Below are positions 1-10,876 of a DNA stretch of 64,000 nt, in pieces. The notes beneath the pieces were generated by a model, which was given only the letters and a program-made list of their open reading frames with translations, made no database searches and was not told where the DNA came from. This DNA comes from Diphasiastrum complanatum (Eukaryota > Streptophyta > Lycopodiopsida > Lycopodiales > Lycopodiaceae). The DNA is taken from the NCBI GenBank assembly GCA_029204225.1, contig CM055109.1, positions 40,581,797-40,645,796 on the forward strand, given 5' to 3'. How positions within the stretch are numbered: position 1 is the stretch's first letter; every line of letters begins with the position of its first letter. A program made the position numbers and the translations under genes.

Positions 1-36
1 TATCGGGATTCGATCTACGAACCATGCCAAATTGAT

Positions 37-903
37 ATGGGAGCTTTTGAGAATAATTCTATTTTTGACAATGATCTAAGGGAGTATGAGGTATTCAACA
101 TGGATACTAGTAGAAATGAAGAGATTTCATTAATCCATGGAAATTCTACTTGTATCAATACTTTGGATTATTGTTCAACGTCTGATGGATCCATTAGTCA
201 AGAGCTTCAAGTGGCTTTTGTTGGAGAACCTTACTCCTATGGATTCTCTGGAACTCAGAAGCCAAATTGTAATTCATGTGCATATTCAGAATGTATGGAT
301 GTGAATAATGATTGGGAACATTCTCTCAGTCAACCAACACTCTATAAGAAGCTGATTTTAAAATATTCCATCAATCTATATCAGTTTCTTTGGAGAGGTT
401 TACATTGCTCAGTGGACTCTAATGCGATCAATCTTCAATTGAGTAATGTCAACAATGATTGTTCACCATCAGTGGTTATTTGGAACAATCGAAACATCAA
501 ATCCCTCGTTCAACTTTGGAATGTATTTTTATTACTTGAAATTGGTGCTTCAACGATTTATATGGGCGACTGCAAAATTTATATATCGAGACGAGATTCC
601 ATATTTGAGGTCAATCAATTCAAATATTCACTATCACCTATGAATGAGGTATTGACCAAATTTGAAGAAATATATTTTGGTCAACAATATGCCCAGAGAT
701 ATGCTTCATCATATGACCGAGTTTCAATATACATGCCGACTACTTCGTATAGAGCATTTATATTTGAACAACAAGTCATGACTACCATTGCTCATGGAAA
801 AATTATAATGTTCTTCATCAAGTTGATAAAACAACATGGATTGCAAGCTACGGTAGAAGAGCCAGATGCAACACGAAACCAAGAATCCAAGGGAATTGGA
901 TAA
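37..903 (+). CDS. Unrecognised 288-residue ORF upstream of an LTR-like sequence
   Basis: An open frame of 288 codons starts at an ATG at 37; the frame is also open upstream to the window edge, so the true start may lie outside. I do not recognise the protein. It is acidic and Asn/Ser-rich, with no catalytic motif, signal peptide or zinc finger that I can see. About 320 bp after its stop lies a purine run (1218-1225) followed by TGTCATGTAC, which looks like a polypurine tract and LTR start. The ORF could therefore be the last, possibly extra, ORF of an LTR retrotransposon, perhaps Ty3-type. A host exon is the alternative. Family assignment is a guess. Confidence 0.35.
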   Translation: MGAFENNSIFDNDLREYEVFNMDTSRNEEISLIHGNSTCINTLDYCSTSDGSISQELQVAFVGEPYSYGFSGTQKPNCNSCAYSECMDVNNDWEHSLSQPTLYKKLILKYSINLYQFLWRGLHCSVDSNAINLQLSNVNNDCSPSVVIWNNRNIKSLVQLWNVFLLLEIGASTIYMGDCKIYISRRDSIFEVNQFKYSLSPMNEVLTKFEEIYFGQQYAQRYASSYDRVSIYMPTTSYRAFIFEQQVMTTIAHGKIIMFFIKLIKQHGLQATVEEPDATRNQESKGIG

Positions 904-1225
904 GCATCCAATTTGTTATGATGTCGAGGAAGCAGACAAAAGAGAATATTGCGGTGATGCACTCTGTCCCTTCCATACAGATTGGTTGCCACCAAGCAAT
1001 ATGGTGCTTCATCCACCTCTTCTTCGACCATCAATTTTTCCTCCATGGGAACAAGGATTACAGTCTGAAGCTAGCAAAATGGATTCAATTTGACAGCTTT
1101 GGATTTGTAATAAGACAATAATTTTGTGGACGACACATCCTCATCAATCTTGACTACTTAACCAAGGCGATCCAGCTGATCAGACAAGCGTCTTCATTTT
1201 TTAGGACAAAAATGCTTAAGGGGAG

Positions 1226-1446
1226 TGTCATGTACTTTTAGTACATCAGTGCTTTTCAAGACAATATAATATCCATTGTAAGCTTTTGAATGTTTTGTAC
1301 TTTTCTTGCTCTTAACTTTACTTCCATTGTAATTGCTATTTGCTTAGATTTGGCACATGACATTGAGTCCCCGAACGACACCAACACTTAGCATACATAT
1401 TGGTGTACAAGTAGTTGCTCATTCAATAGACAAGAACGTTGCTTTG

Positions 1447-1499
<53 letters not shown>

Positions 1500-1560
1500 A
1501 TATCTTTGACCCTTATTGTGGCTTCCTCTACTGCTTCCACCTGCACGAATCAATTGAAGC
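1226..1560 (+). repeat. Putative 3' LTR start with CT microsatellite
   Basis: A purine-rich stretch (AAGGGGAG) is directly followed by TGTCATGTAC, the usual arrangement of a polypurine tract and the 5' edge of a 3' LTR. The distal end is not certain; a CA dinucleotide near 1540-1545 is one option. No second LTR copy is in the window, so neither length nor target duplication can be tested. Confidence 0.35.
1451..1498. repeat. (CT)24 microsatellite
   Basis: An uninterrupted run of 24 CT dinucleotides, likely to vary in length between individuals. Confidence 0.97.
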
Positions 1561-1904
1561 ACTCTAAAGAATAATTATCACATGTATTTTAACTAATCTC
1601 TCATGTTATGAGTCATAAACTCATATTCTCGAATATTGTTCTTTATGCATAACATGTATTAACTAATTGTGTCAAAATCCTTCTCTCACAAACAAAAGCT
1701 GGATATGTCTTGTAAGAACTCATACCCTTCTCGGATGTTCAAATTTAGATACTTTGTATTAATTAACTTCATCATAGTCATCTAATCAATGGCTAATAAT
1801 AAACTTTCTATCACAAACAGAATATGGTTATAGAATAAAACACAAACCTCAAAAGCATTTACCAAGACATGTATGGCATTAATGAGGAAAGCTGAAACTA
1901 ACCT

Positions 1905-2326
1905 GCAAATCAATTTCCAGCACGAGCTGAAGAAGACTCAAATATGTCAAAATTTGGAGAGGCGCAGCCCTGGACCCATCCCTTCTTTAAGAGCTTCTTC
2001 GCCATACTTATCATAAATTTACCTCTTCTCTGCATCACTTAAACCTCATAAGCTTGTGCAAGCTTTTTGAGCTGCATAGAAAGATTAAACTCGGTTTTAT
2101 CAAAACGTCAAGCATAGTGGCTACATGATAAAATTGAAAGGATTGGCCATACAAACGCAAAGTAAATGCATACATTTTCTGAATCTCCATGCTTGTCAGG
2201 ATGATTCTTAATTGCAGCTTTTATATAAGCCTTCTTCAAATGTTCCTGGGACACATCCTTTGAAATTCCAAGAATATCATAGTATTTACTATTATCAAAT
2301 TTTCCACTAGGCATGCAACCAAACAT
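1905..2326 (-). pseudogene. Type-A DnaJ (HSP40, plant ANJ1-like) pseudogene, 5' exons
   Basis: The minus strand from ATG 2326 encodes a plant DnaJ N-terminus: MFGCMP, then a J domain with [28 protein letters not shown] and the HPD tripeptide that stimulates Hsp70 ATPase. Reading then runs into an intron (about 2075-2168; donor after the GDSEN codons, acceptor TATGCAG before LKKLAQAYEV). The second exon continues as AQAYEV, SDAEKR, YDKYGEEALKEGMG but carries in-frame stops (after AYEV and after EKR) and a frameshift before a segment matching the PFDIFQSFF region of the family. The Gly/Phe, zinc-finger and C-terminal domains are missing. The retained intron shows this is a degraded genomic fragment, not a retrocopy. 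Confidence 0.85.
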
Positions 2327-2329
2327 CGT

Positions 2330-3245
2330 TGCTGAGGCTTAATAACCAACCAGACAATAATCTAAAAACACAAAAACAACGCCACTCTCCACCCTGGAGT
2401 TCAGAATTAGCCAATCCAGCAAATAGGATCAATACGATGCGGTCTACTTCAATTTAACACAACAAAGGGTATATTCAAATTTCCCAGTACAAAAGAGAGA
2501 GTAAGCCTGTTCTGCCGATGCCATTGATTTTTCAGAAGTGCTGATAGTAAGCAATCAAACTAGCTTCCTGCATCCACTTACAGAACAAAAGTTCATCTGC
2601 TCGATCGACCAGCACGAGATCTCACGCTTCTACTTTTCAGATAGTAAAGAGCAGCTTCCCACACTGCCGATTAAAAGCAACAAAAAAAGGTCACCAAAAG
2701 CCTTTTTGCAAAAGCGGATCAGCAGCAAAAGGTCTAAAACACACACAACGTATGGGGTAAAATATAGCATATGCACCCCGCAAAGCCTAGGTCCCAGACT
2801 AGGAAGCCGGCTTCTATAGCTTGTGATCAAAAGCAGCAAATTCTTTTATTCAAGCAATGAAAAAATACATGACATCACCTTAGAAAATGTAAATAGAAAG
2901 AACTTACGTTAAAAATTGCCAAAAAAAAACTTAAACACATAAAATAGAACACAAGCATGTCAAACTTCAGTGTGCTTCCTAAGTAACCCTGCCTGTAGAA
3001 GAAGCCAACACTGTCATAGATATAAATAGAGAGTACAAGGTTGCAGCTCATCTGACGTTGGTGGAGGACAGAAAATTTGACTACTTTGAACATTTTAAGA
3101 CTGTGCCAACATCTAGAGATATGGGCTATAATTCAGCAAGAACGTCCTAGTTCGACTTTGATTCATAGCGGAGCTTTTCATCTGATTTGAATATGAAGCC
3201 CTGGGCTATAAAGAATTCTTCAAGCATTTTCTCAATGGCCTCCTC
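2330..3245. other. Intergenic, no supported feature
   Basis: Short overlapping ORFs occur on both strands (for example 2538-2819 plus against 2630-2839 minus), but none shows a recognisable domain. I see no LTR, tRNA or clear repeat here. Confidence 0.5.
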
Positions 3246-3247
3246 GT

Positions 3248-3440
3248 TGTTGAGAGGAATGAAGCCACTGAGAAACTCATCAATCTTGACATTCACACTG
3301 AAACTGAATATCTCAGTGACTTCATTCCTCTCAATAGTGACTTCTCACATTGAGATGCCACTGTTAAGAGGAACGAAGCCTCTGAGACACTCTTTGAACA
3401 ATTTTTCTTAGCGGATGGCTTTGTTCCTCTCAACAGTAAC
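3248..3440. repeat. Two consecutive hairpin-forming inverted repeats of one sequence family
   Basis: TGAGAGGAATGAAGCCACTG (3250 onward) has an inverted copy at 3311-3334 with one mismatch over about 24 bp. A second pair, 3359-3379 and 3416-3436, matches over about 19 of 21 bp and is a variant of the same sequence. The region is thus a tandem of two stem-loops with stems of 20-24 bp and loops of about 35 bp. No ORF explains it. Confidence 0.8.
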
Positions 3441-3729
3441 TTCTTCTCGTCACTGGTCACTGATTCTCACCCTCTTTAGGGTTTCGTCCATTTCCCGTTC
3501 TTTTTATCACCTCTGAGACCATAAATCTTGCTCAAGTTCCTGGCCTATCATCGTACGTCTTGATTCTCTCAGATCTGAATTTGCAAAAAGTTTATATAAA
3601 GCTCCAAGTCTATTTCAGTTTTTGACTAGAGAAAAATTTCATTTTCCATCAGTGCTTATATCCTCTTAGAGGTAAAGATTGATGCCCTGGCACCTTCTTC
3701 TAAAGCATCTGCCATCACACATTTTCCCT

Positions 3730-4130
3730 TTGACCTGTTTCACTTGACAACGAATAACAAAACCTTGCTAGTTTGACATACTTTGGAGATGACAATTTTG
3801 TATAATAATCCATAACAAGATGGTTAATATACCATACCATTCAAGCCACGCGATTGGGCTAAATGGTAGAAAAGCAACAGTTTCGTCACAGTGTATAACC
3901 TGTCCACTAGAATGAATTTTGACAACGAATCACAAGCCTTCAATTCTGCTGCAGGCAGATCCATCGCTTCTGCTCCGAAAGCAACGATTGATAGAACAGC
4001 AAAAGTTCCGTGACAGATAACCTGTCTCTCAAAAAAAAATATTGACAGTGGATCAGAAGCATTCAATCGTGCAGCAGGCAGACGCAGCACTTCTGCGCCG
4101 AAGGCAATGCTGTCATGGCCAATCACTGAC
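3730..4130. repeat. Diverged tandem repeat, unit about 122 bp
   Basis: Segments beginning CCTGTCCACT (3899) and CCTGTCTCTC (4021) align over more than 100 bp through GACA..GGATCA, CAATY.TGC.GCAGGCAGA and CTTCTGC.CCGAA. A weaker third copy begins at 3734. On the minus strand the two good copies read in one 102-codon frame (3824-4132) as two versions of a FGAE-LPAA-L-A-DSLS block. Whether it is expressed cannot be judged. Confidence 0.65.
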
Positions 4131-4134
4131 AAAA

Positions 4135-4880
4135 AACTCGATAGCTATTTGTGTGCTGCATCATCGTGTCGTGTGGAATGCTTTATTTTGGGGACATTTT
4201 TGTACTCCATGATGTGTCCTTCCAAGGTCCACGCTTTATTGGCATTGCATTGCAAAGGCAATACTATTTGTCCAGATATGTCAAATGAAAAGTTCGAAAT
4301 GAACTTAGCTTTAAAGACCAAATGTTAATAAAGTATTAAATTTTAAGGTTTGGACCTTGGTGAAGGGCACGAAGGTGAGCATGCATTCATGGAAAAATAA
4401 ACAAACGGCAATTGTTCAATGCATGCTTGATTTGACAAACTTTCATACATGTAGATTATCACGAATCTAGTATATAGTATTGCATGCTATCAAGAAAGTG
4501 ATATTAAAAAGCAATCCCAAAATTGCATGTAAGCCATCTACGACTTTCTCGTATAATATTGCAGCCTACCAAGAATGTCACACGCAATTGCTTCGAGCCT
4601 ATTCATCATCAACACTCTAGATTTAGGACCATCTTTGTGCGCTTTGCTTCACTAGTTATTCACCCAAACTAATTACTTTCTTGGTCATTGGCAATCGCTT
4701 GGAGTAGATTTAGACCATCAACACTTCAAATCTAGGATCATCTCGTGGACACTAATTGTAGCAGTTATTCGGACAAAGTGAGAGTTCAGTTTCATCAGCA
4801 TCAATTGATCACTTAGAGCAGATTTATCATATGTTCATCATTGACACTTCAATTTCAGGCACATCTTCACATCTTTTCTT
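4135..4880. other. Intergenic, no supported feature
   Basis: AT-rich sequence with short non-coding duplications around the phrase describing ATTTAGACCATCAACACTTC. The distal end of the R1 LTR may lie in its right part, but I cannot place it without a second copy. Confidence 0.4.
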
Positions 4881-5444
4881 TTCTTCTATTTTCACTCAAA
4901 ACTAGATAGACTAGATTAGCAATTATCAATCAAGAGCAATCAAACAAGATCAAAACATGAAGATCCAAGTTCACGCGTGTGGGGTACGGCCTGTAGTATG
5001 GCTTGTGGACAGAGAATGATCCTAATCAACTTCAAATTGCATTCATTTCATAAAAACATTACCCAAATAGAGCAAAAACTCCCAAATCTTGATCTCTCAT
5101 GAATGGAATGAATGAATGATAGTACAAAGAGGATCCTTTCCATGGCTAGCTGAGTAGGTCCAGCATGTTTTTAGGTGTCAAATCAACAATAGGTTGACCT
5201 AAACATGTCAATCTAACCTAACCATTAGGTTTGCCTACTTTGGTAGTTAGGTCACTCACCAACATCTTTGATTTGTGGAATTTGGCCCTTGATTTTAGGA
5301 ATCATGACCAAATTGACTAAGTAACCCCTATGATTGGGATCTAACCTTCCTAGCCCACATGTGGTAACATGCTCTTACATGTGTGAATTTACAAAATGTA
5401 CACAAACTATATAGTAATCAAGCTAGAATTTGTCAATTTTCACA
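4880..5444 (-). repeat. R1 3' LTR, partial (old copia element, minus strand)
   Basis: Read on the minus strand, the sequence TTTTAGGATGAG then TGTGAAAATTGAC (edge at 5444) is a polypurine tract followed by an LTR start. It lies just downstream of the R1 RNase H end, from which it is now separated by the R2 insertion. The far LTR edge is uncertain. It contains TTCACGCGTGTGG, a variant of the palindrome found in the other LTRs. Confidence 0.6.
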
Positions 5445-5483
5445 CTCATCCTAAAATTTAGCTTGATGACATTATGTTACATT

Positions 5484-6381
5484 TGTTAGATTTTTTATGC
5501 TCAGTCTTTAAAATCGTTAAGTAATGAGCATCTTGAAAATAGAAGGCCGACAACATGATTTCGGACCTTCACTTTTTCCCTTTAAGTTTTTTTCCATTTA
5601 TGCCTTAAATGATTTAAGGCACCTTTGTTTTTTTGCCTTCTTCGCCCATTTTCATGCCTTCATGAAAAATGCGACACACTGGCCAGAATGACTTAAAAAC
5701 CAATTCTGGACCACCTTCGCCTTTTTTGCCTCTTTGCGAAAAATGCGACACATAAACCAAAATGCCTTAAAACCATTTTAAGGCACCTTCATCTTTTTCG
5801 CTGACTTAAAACTAAGACACCTTCGGCTTCTTTGTTGTCTTAAAATCTAAGGACGTCTTCAGAATTTGCACACCTTCAGTCTAACGGACACCTTCGAGTT
5901 TTTTTGGCTTTTTCGTATTTTGCCTACATTGGTAAACCGACGTCACCAAACGTATCAGCAACCGTAAAAACAGCTGGACAACCAAATATCCAAAAGGCGG
6001 TGAAGCGGTTACCAACTTTTGTACATATGCAAAGACTGGCGTAAATAGCCTTAAAGGCTTGTAAAATATTTCCTCTCTTGTAAATTTCTATATTAGATGA
6101 ATTAAGCTATGTAAGTGTTAATTGGAATTTCTCTTTCAATCAGAGTTATCTGTAGTTAGCGTTATCACGCTCAACAAGCTGAAGTTATTACTTCAAGCCA
6201 TTGTACTCACTGTTTATCATAGTGCAATTTTTGTCTCACTACTGTGTCGTTCATTTGTGCAAATTGTATGAATTCTTCTACTTAAATATTTATGCTGCTA
6301 ATTCTTGCATTTCCGTTCCTACACGCCTACGCTATGAGCAACCGAGCCTCCGCTGCGCTCACGACCACCGTTTTTACGACA
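5484..6381 (+). repeat. R2 5' LTR (898 bp)
   Basis: Starts TGTTAGATTT and ends TTACGACA, directly before the primer site. It contains about three diverged copies of an 85-100 bp block built around AAAAATGCGACAC, ..CTTAAAACCA.. and CACCTTCG.. motifs (5600-5850). The last 506 bp recur at 8855-9351. Confidence 0.9.
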
Positions 6382-6393
6382 TGGTATCAGAGC
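6382..6393 (+). other. R2 primer-binding site (initiator tRNA-Met)
   Basis: TGGTATCAGAGC immediately follows the 5' LTR and complements the 3' end of plant initiator tRNA-Met. Confidence 0.95.
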
Positions 6394-6512
6394 AGGCATT
6401 TCAGTAATCTGCATTTCTACTGCGGAGTATCAGTTTTGTTTCTATCAAGATGACGCACAGCCAACAGTATTCAGACAATCGTTGTTTTTATCAACGACCT
6501 AGTCCAATCAAA

Positions 6513-7411
6513 ATGGATCTGTCATTTAGTTCATCTCTCATTGACAAACTCGATGGAGATAACTACCATATCTAGAAATTCAAGATGAAAGTTATACTTC
6601 TAGCCAAAGAACTATGGGACATTGTTGATGGCACAAAGCTCAAACCAGAAGGTGATGCAGCCATCATCACCAAGTGGAGACTGAGAGATGGCAAAACATT
6701 TGTCATGATTATCCTCAATATCAAGGACACTCAGATCAACCACATACGTGCTGCTCAGACCGCTAAGGATGCATGGGACATCCTAGCAACTCTCTACAAC
6801 ATTAGAGATGTTACATCCAAGCTCCATCTGAGGAACTTCAACCTTAGAATGTCTAAAGAAGATAGTCTTTCAACACTTCAAAAATCTTATGGAGCAGATG
6901 ACTGCAACTGGCTCAATCATAGAAGATTCTGATGCACTCATGACTCTATTATCGAGTCTACCTGACCTACAAAAATTGGGTAATGACAATTTCTACCCAG
7001 GAGCACCTCACTCTATCAAGAGTAATTTTGCTGCTCCTACAAGAGGAGATCAGAAGATCAGTATTCTCCTCAGGCTCATGATCGAATCCTCAAGCTCTGT
7101 ATTCAAAAAATCAGAAGTTTAGATCCAAGAGATCTACAAAGTCAGGCTATATTGACAAGAAGAGCAACATGCAGTCTGGACCAATTTCCGGTCCAAGATC
7201 GAATTCAAACTCTTCATCATTCCAACCTGTGCAAAGACTATTCTGCAGGTACTGTAAGAGGACTGGCCACAAAATCAAGGATTGTCGAACTTTGAAGTAC
7301 AACAACGAAAAGAAAAAACAGTTCCAACAACAAGCACATAGTGCTACAGCTAGTCACTCAAATCAGCAACAAGAAGAAGAAGGTGAAGCAACCTTCATGA
7401 CCAAGTCGTAG
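6513..7411 (+). pseudogene. R2 gag (nucleocapsid/capsid), decayed
   Basis: From ATG 6513 the frame reads a copia gag N-terminus (MDLSFSSSLIDKLDGDNYH), but the tryptophan normal for NYxxWKFKM is a TAG stop. The frame continues through the capsid core (GDAAIITKWRLRDGK, AKDAWDILATLYN, KLHLRNFNLRMS), is frameshifted near 6890, and resumes as a CCHC zinc knuckle FCRYCKRTGHKIKDCRTLK at about 7230-7290. Gag would package the RNA in a cytoplasmic particle; this copy cannot. Confidence 0.88.
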
Positions 7412-7840
7412 AACAACTGGATACCGACTCCTGGTATCTAGATTCGGTAGCAACCCAACACATGACTCACCATCGTGACTGGTTCAAAGACTACAAGTCA
7501 TTCACCCACTCTTGAGTTGTGCAACTTGGAGACAACTCATCACATTCAATCAAAGGTGAAGGAACAGTCAGAGTTGAATTCAAAAGAGGTGAGGTCAAGT
7601 TGTTGTCCAACGTTCTCCACATTCCAAATTTGACCAAGAATCCGCTCTTAGTTAGCAGAATCACTGATTCAGGTCAGAGGGTCGAATTTGATATAGAAGG
7701 TTGTACAATCCTTGACAAATCCCGGAAGGTTCTAGCCTATGGAAGAAGAAGCGGCTATCTTTACAAACTCAACCACTGCTACTCTTCTAACAGTCAAGCT
7801 CTTCACACAGTCACTTCTGAATCAACTGATATGTTGTGAC
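7412..7840 (+). pseudogene. R2 protease region, active site altered
   Basis: The frame reads DSWYLDSVATQHMTHH where copia proteases have DSGAS/T, so the catalytic-loop glycine is replaced by valine, and a TGA interrupts it soon after. Downstream the typical flap and substrate region is clear: QLGDNSSHSIKGEGTVRVEF and LSNVLHIPNLTKN (7519-7839). Confidence 0.85.
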
Positions 7841-8855
7841 ATTCAGACTTGGTCATCTTAACTACAACAGTATTCAGCAGATGTCAGTTCAGAGTCTAGT
7901 ACAAGACCTGCCTCTAATCAACAAGCCAACAACAAGCATGCTAGAAGTCCCTTTAGTTCAGACTTAGTTCATACATCCAAGGGCTTGCTTGACCTTGTAC
8001 ACAACGACATTTGTGGCCCAATGCAGACTGCTTTCATAGGGGGAGCTCTCTATTTCCTAACCTTCATCGATGACTTCTCTCGAAGAACTGCAACCTACTA
8101 TATGAAGAACAAATCCGAAGCATTCAAGTTCTTCAAGCAGTTCAAGGCGTCTGTAGAAAACCAGACCCAGAGGAAGATCAAGGCTCTACGCATAGATGGA
8201 GGGGGAGAGTACATCTCCACAAAATTCAAGGAGTTTTGCAAGGCCAACAGGATACTCCACCTCAGTCCAATGGTGTAGCTGAGCGGAAGAACCATACACT
8301 CATCGAAAGTGCCAACAAGAGCATGATGGCCCATGCCTCTCTTCCAAAGAAGTTCTGGACAGAAGCTGTTACTGTAAAGATCGATCCATCACCAAAGCCT
8401 TGAGTGGCAAGACACCTTATGAGTTGTGGACAGGATTAAAACCATCACTCAAACATATTCGAGTGTCTGGATGTATCGCTTTCACTCAAATCTTTGAAGA
8501 TCTAAAAAGAAAGCCAGATGACAAGAGCAGAAAAACGATATTCATCGGCTATTCCCCAGATCACAAGACATACAAGCTCTACAATTTGGATACCGAGAAG
8601 GCCAATTCATCGACAACAAATGGAAAGCTGCTGATAAATCTGACTTTGAGATTGAGCCACTAGTCAATTCTGATCCAGAGATTCAACTGCAGAATCTCGA
8701 CACTGACTCAGACGATGAGTCAGAACCTCAACGAGTCAACCCACATCAGAGGACCGAAGTTCAACCTAGAAGGTCGAACAGGTCCAGACATCCATCCAAA
8801 TTTATGGATGATCCGCCCTGCTACTTTGTGCAGGAACCAACCACTGCATACCCTT
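7841..8855 (+). pseudogene. R2 integrase and linker, decayed
   Basis: 7985-8278 encodes the rve core: LDLVHNDICGP (first Asp), FIDDFSRR, and RIDGGGEYISTKF (second Asp). The Glu-bearing block (AERKN) follows in another frame near 8280. The C-terminal domain resumes at 8400-8663 with GKTPYELWTGLKPSLKHIRVSGC. The acidic linker before reverse transcriptase is readable to about 8850 and then ends abruptly at the deletion into the 3' LTR. Confidence 0.88.
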
Positions 8856-9351
8856 AGTCTAATGGACACCTTCGGGTTTTTTTAGCTTTTTCGCATTTTT
8901 TCTACACTGGTAAACCGACGTCGCCAAACGTATCAACAACCCTAAAAACAGCTGAACAACCAAATATCCAAAAAGCGGTGAAGCAGTTACCAACTTTTGT
9001 ACATATGCAAAGACTTGCGTAAATAGCCTTAAAGGCTTGTAAGATATTTCCTCTATATTAGCTGAATCAAGCTATGTAAGTGTTAATTGAAATTTCTCTT
9101 TCAATCAAAGTTATCTGTAACTAGCGTTATCATGCTCAACAAGCTGAACGTATTACTTCAAGCCATTGTACTCACTGTTGATATTTATCATAGTGCAATT
9201 TTTGTCTCACTACTACGTCGTTTATTTGTGCAAACTGTATGGATTCTTCTACTTGAATATTTCTGCTGCTAACTGTTGCGTTTCCGTTCTTACACGCCTA
9301 CGCTCTGAGCAACTGAGCCTCCTCTGCACTCACGACCACCGTTTTACGACA
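8855..9351 (+). repeat. R2 3' LTR, 5'-truncated
   Basis: This copy of the last 500 bp of the 5' LTR ends TTTTACGACA and is followed by the target duplication. The junction is CCCTTAGTCTAA here against CCTTCAGTCTAA in the 5' LTR, so the deletion probably used a few bases of microhomology. Confidence 0.9.
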
Positions 9352-9356
9352 ACATT

Positions 9357-9588
9357 TATCCAAAACACCAAAGGCTGATCTTAGCTTGATGAATGAATCT
9401 CTAGGCAAGGATTTAGTGAGAATATCAACTAAGCAATCCGATGATGGTGCATGTTGGAGTTGGATCTCTTTGGCTTGAACCTTCTCCCTCACAAAATGAT
9501 GAGCAATCTCAATGTGCTTGCTCGTTGCATGGAATGTAGGATTGCTTGCAAGTTGTTCGCTTGATTGGTTGTCACAAAAGATAAAGGG
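9357..9588 (-). pseudogene. R1 copia RNase H C-terminus (fragment)
   Basis: The minus strand encodes the C-terminal part of a copia polyprotein: CDNQSSEQLASNPTFHA, then SKHIEIAHHFVREKVQAKEI, then CLVDILTKSLPRDSFIKLRS, the conserved tail of the integrated RNase H module. Its 3' continuation lies at 5445-5483, on the other side of R2, which pins R1 as the host of that insertion. Upstream it stops at 9589, where the LTR of R3 begins. Only this tail and part of an LTR remain, so R1 is dead. Confidence 0.9.
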
Positions 9589-10252
9589 TGTTAGAATTTA
9601 GCAATTTTCACATGGTTTTTGATGTATTTTGACATCTATGTGGATCCACACATGTGAGGACCTGTCCACATGTGTGAAATGGCACTTGTAATATTCAGAT
9701 CCATTTTGATTAGCTTTCATTTGAGTCAAATATGACATCTCCTAAATTATAGGACTTAGGTCCTAGATTGTAGGAATCTAGAAGGTCAACACAAACCACC
9801 AATGGATGATGTGGAAAACTTGATAGATCTTATCCAAAGTGGATATGGATAAGTACAATGAGCTATCCCACACGTGTTGGATGCAACTTAGAGAGAGATT
9901 AAGATGATTATGTACTTGATCCATGATGGATCCATTGTGAACCTAATGATGAGAAACATTGGTTTGTGAAGCAATCTTGGTGTTTTCACTCTCTTAAGCA
10001 TTTTCTTTGTGGATGAATGCTTAGTAAATGTTTACTAAACTATTTTTTAGTTATCAGGCCATACAGCTGTACTTCACACGTGTGAATCCGTGGGTCATCA
10101 TTATTTGATTGTCCTTGCTTGGAATCACTAAGATTGTCAAGTAGAAGCTAGATTTGGAAGCTAGTCTTGATATAGATCAAGATCCCAAGCTACCAATCAC
10201 TCTTTGTGATCATTTGTAGATCAAATTCATTCCTTTACACTGAAATTTGACA
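9589..10252 (+). repeat. R3 5' LTR (664 bp)
   Basis: Begins TGTTAGAATT and ends TTTGACA before the primer site. It contains a perfect 14-bp palindrome TTCACACGTGTGAA at 10073-10086, with decayed versions (CACACATGTG, CACATGTGTG) near 9650-9680. Confidence 0.9.
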
Positions 10253-10265
10253 TGGTATCAGAGCC
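10253..10265 (+). other. R3 primer-binding site (initiator tRNA-Met)
   Basis: TGGTATCAGAGCC directly abuts the LTR end. Confidence 0.95.
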
Positions 10266-10876
10266 AAGTCAAAGAGCTTAGTTGATGATCCAAAAATCTT
10301 CATTTTGGTGAAAGCATTGGTGCTAAATTCATTTTGAAGGAGGGCAACCTTTAATAATAGTTTACTTGTGATGTTGAGGTTCAGATTAGTGTGTAAAGTT
10401 CATATGTACTTCTCACACGTGTGAGAGGCTACTGGAGTTGTACTTTCACCAAAACTTTGTGTTTTTTCAATATTTGAGCTTCAAAACAAGTTGTGAAGAG
10501 TGAAACTAGTGATGTGCTTATGAAAATCCATTGTTTCCATTATAGATTTGATGATTGAAAGCTGTTAGAAGCTTATTAAACCTCCAAATCATTGAGAGTG
10601 AGTTTGAGGCTTATGTTTTTTAGTTCAAAAGTGAAACTAGAACCATTCTAAACACCATAAGAAGGCACTGGCACTTCCAAGAGTCAAACCCAAGCTTCTA
10701 AATTGAATAGATTGTTTAGAATTCAATTTCCCAAGTCTTTTTGAGTTTAAGATCATTATAGATCTTGCTTCTTGAGTCTTGTGAGATTCAAGAGAGTAGC
10801 ATAGTAGCTAAATTCCGAGAAAGAGAAAAGGGATAGCCTTTGAAATGTATACTTGTTGTACTTGTTACTAGTTAGA

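Larger units (their letters stand above)
5484..9351 (+). mobile_element. R2, copia retrotransposon nested in R1, internally deleted
   Basis: A plus-strand copia with 5' LTR 5484-6381, primer site 6382-6393, a decayed gag-protease-integrase, and a truncated 3' LTR (about 8855-9351). The direct repeat ACATT lies immediately outside both ends (5479-5483 and 9352-9356), and the R1 reading resumes across it, so this is a true insertion. Reverse transcriptase, RNase H, the polypurine tract and about 390 bp of the 3' LTR have been lost in one deletion joined near 8855. Gag and integrase match the clade of R10 (NYH-KFKM gag, C-X2-C-X4-H-X4-C knuckle). Confidence 0.92.

Noticed and set aside
2108-2175. 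Hydrophobic C-terminal tail of the J-domain ORF as a membrane anchor
   Set aside because: The tail is read-through into the intron; the J-domain coding sequence resumes downstream at an acceptor site.
6382-6393. TGGTATCAGAGC and its other copies as tRNA gene pieces
   Set aside because: Only the 12-13 bases complementary to the tRNA 3' end are present, always right after an LTR; they are primer-binding sites.
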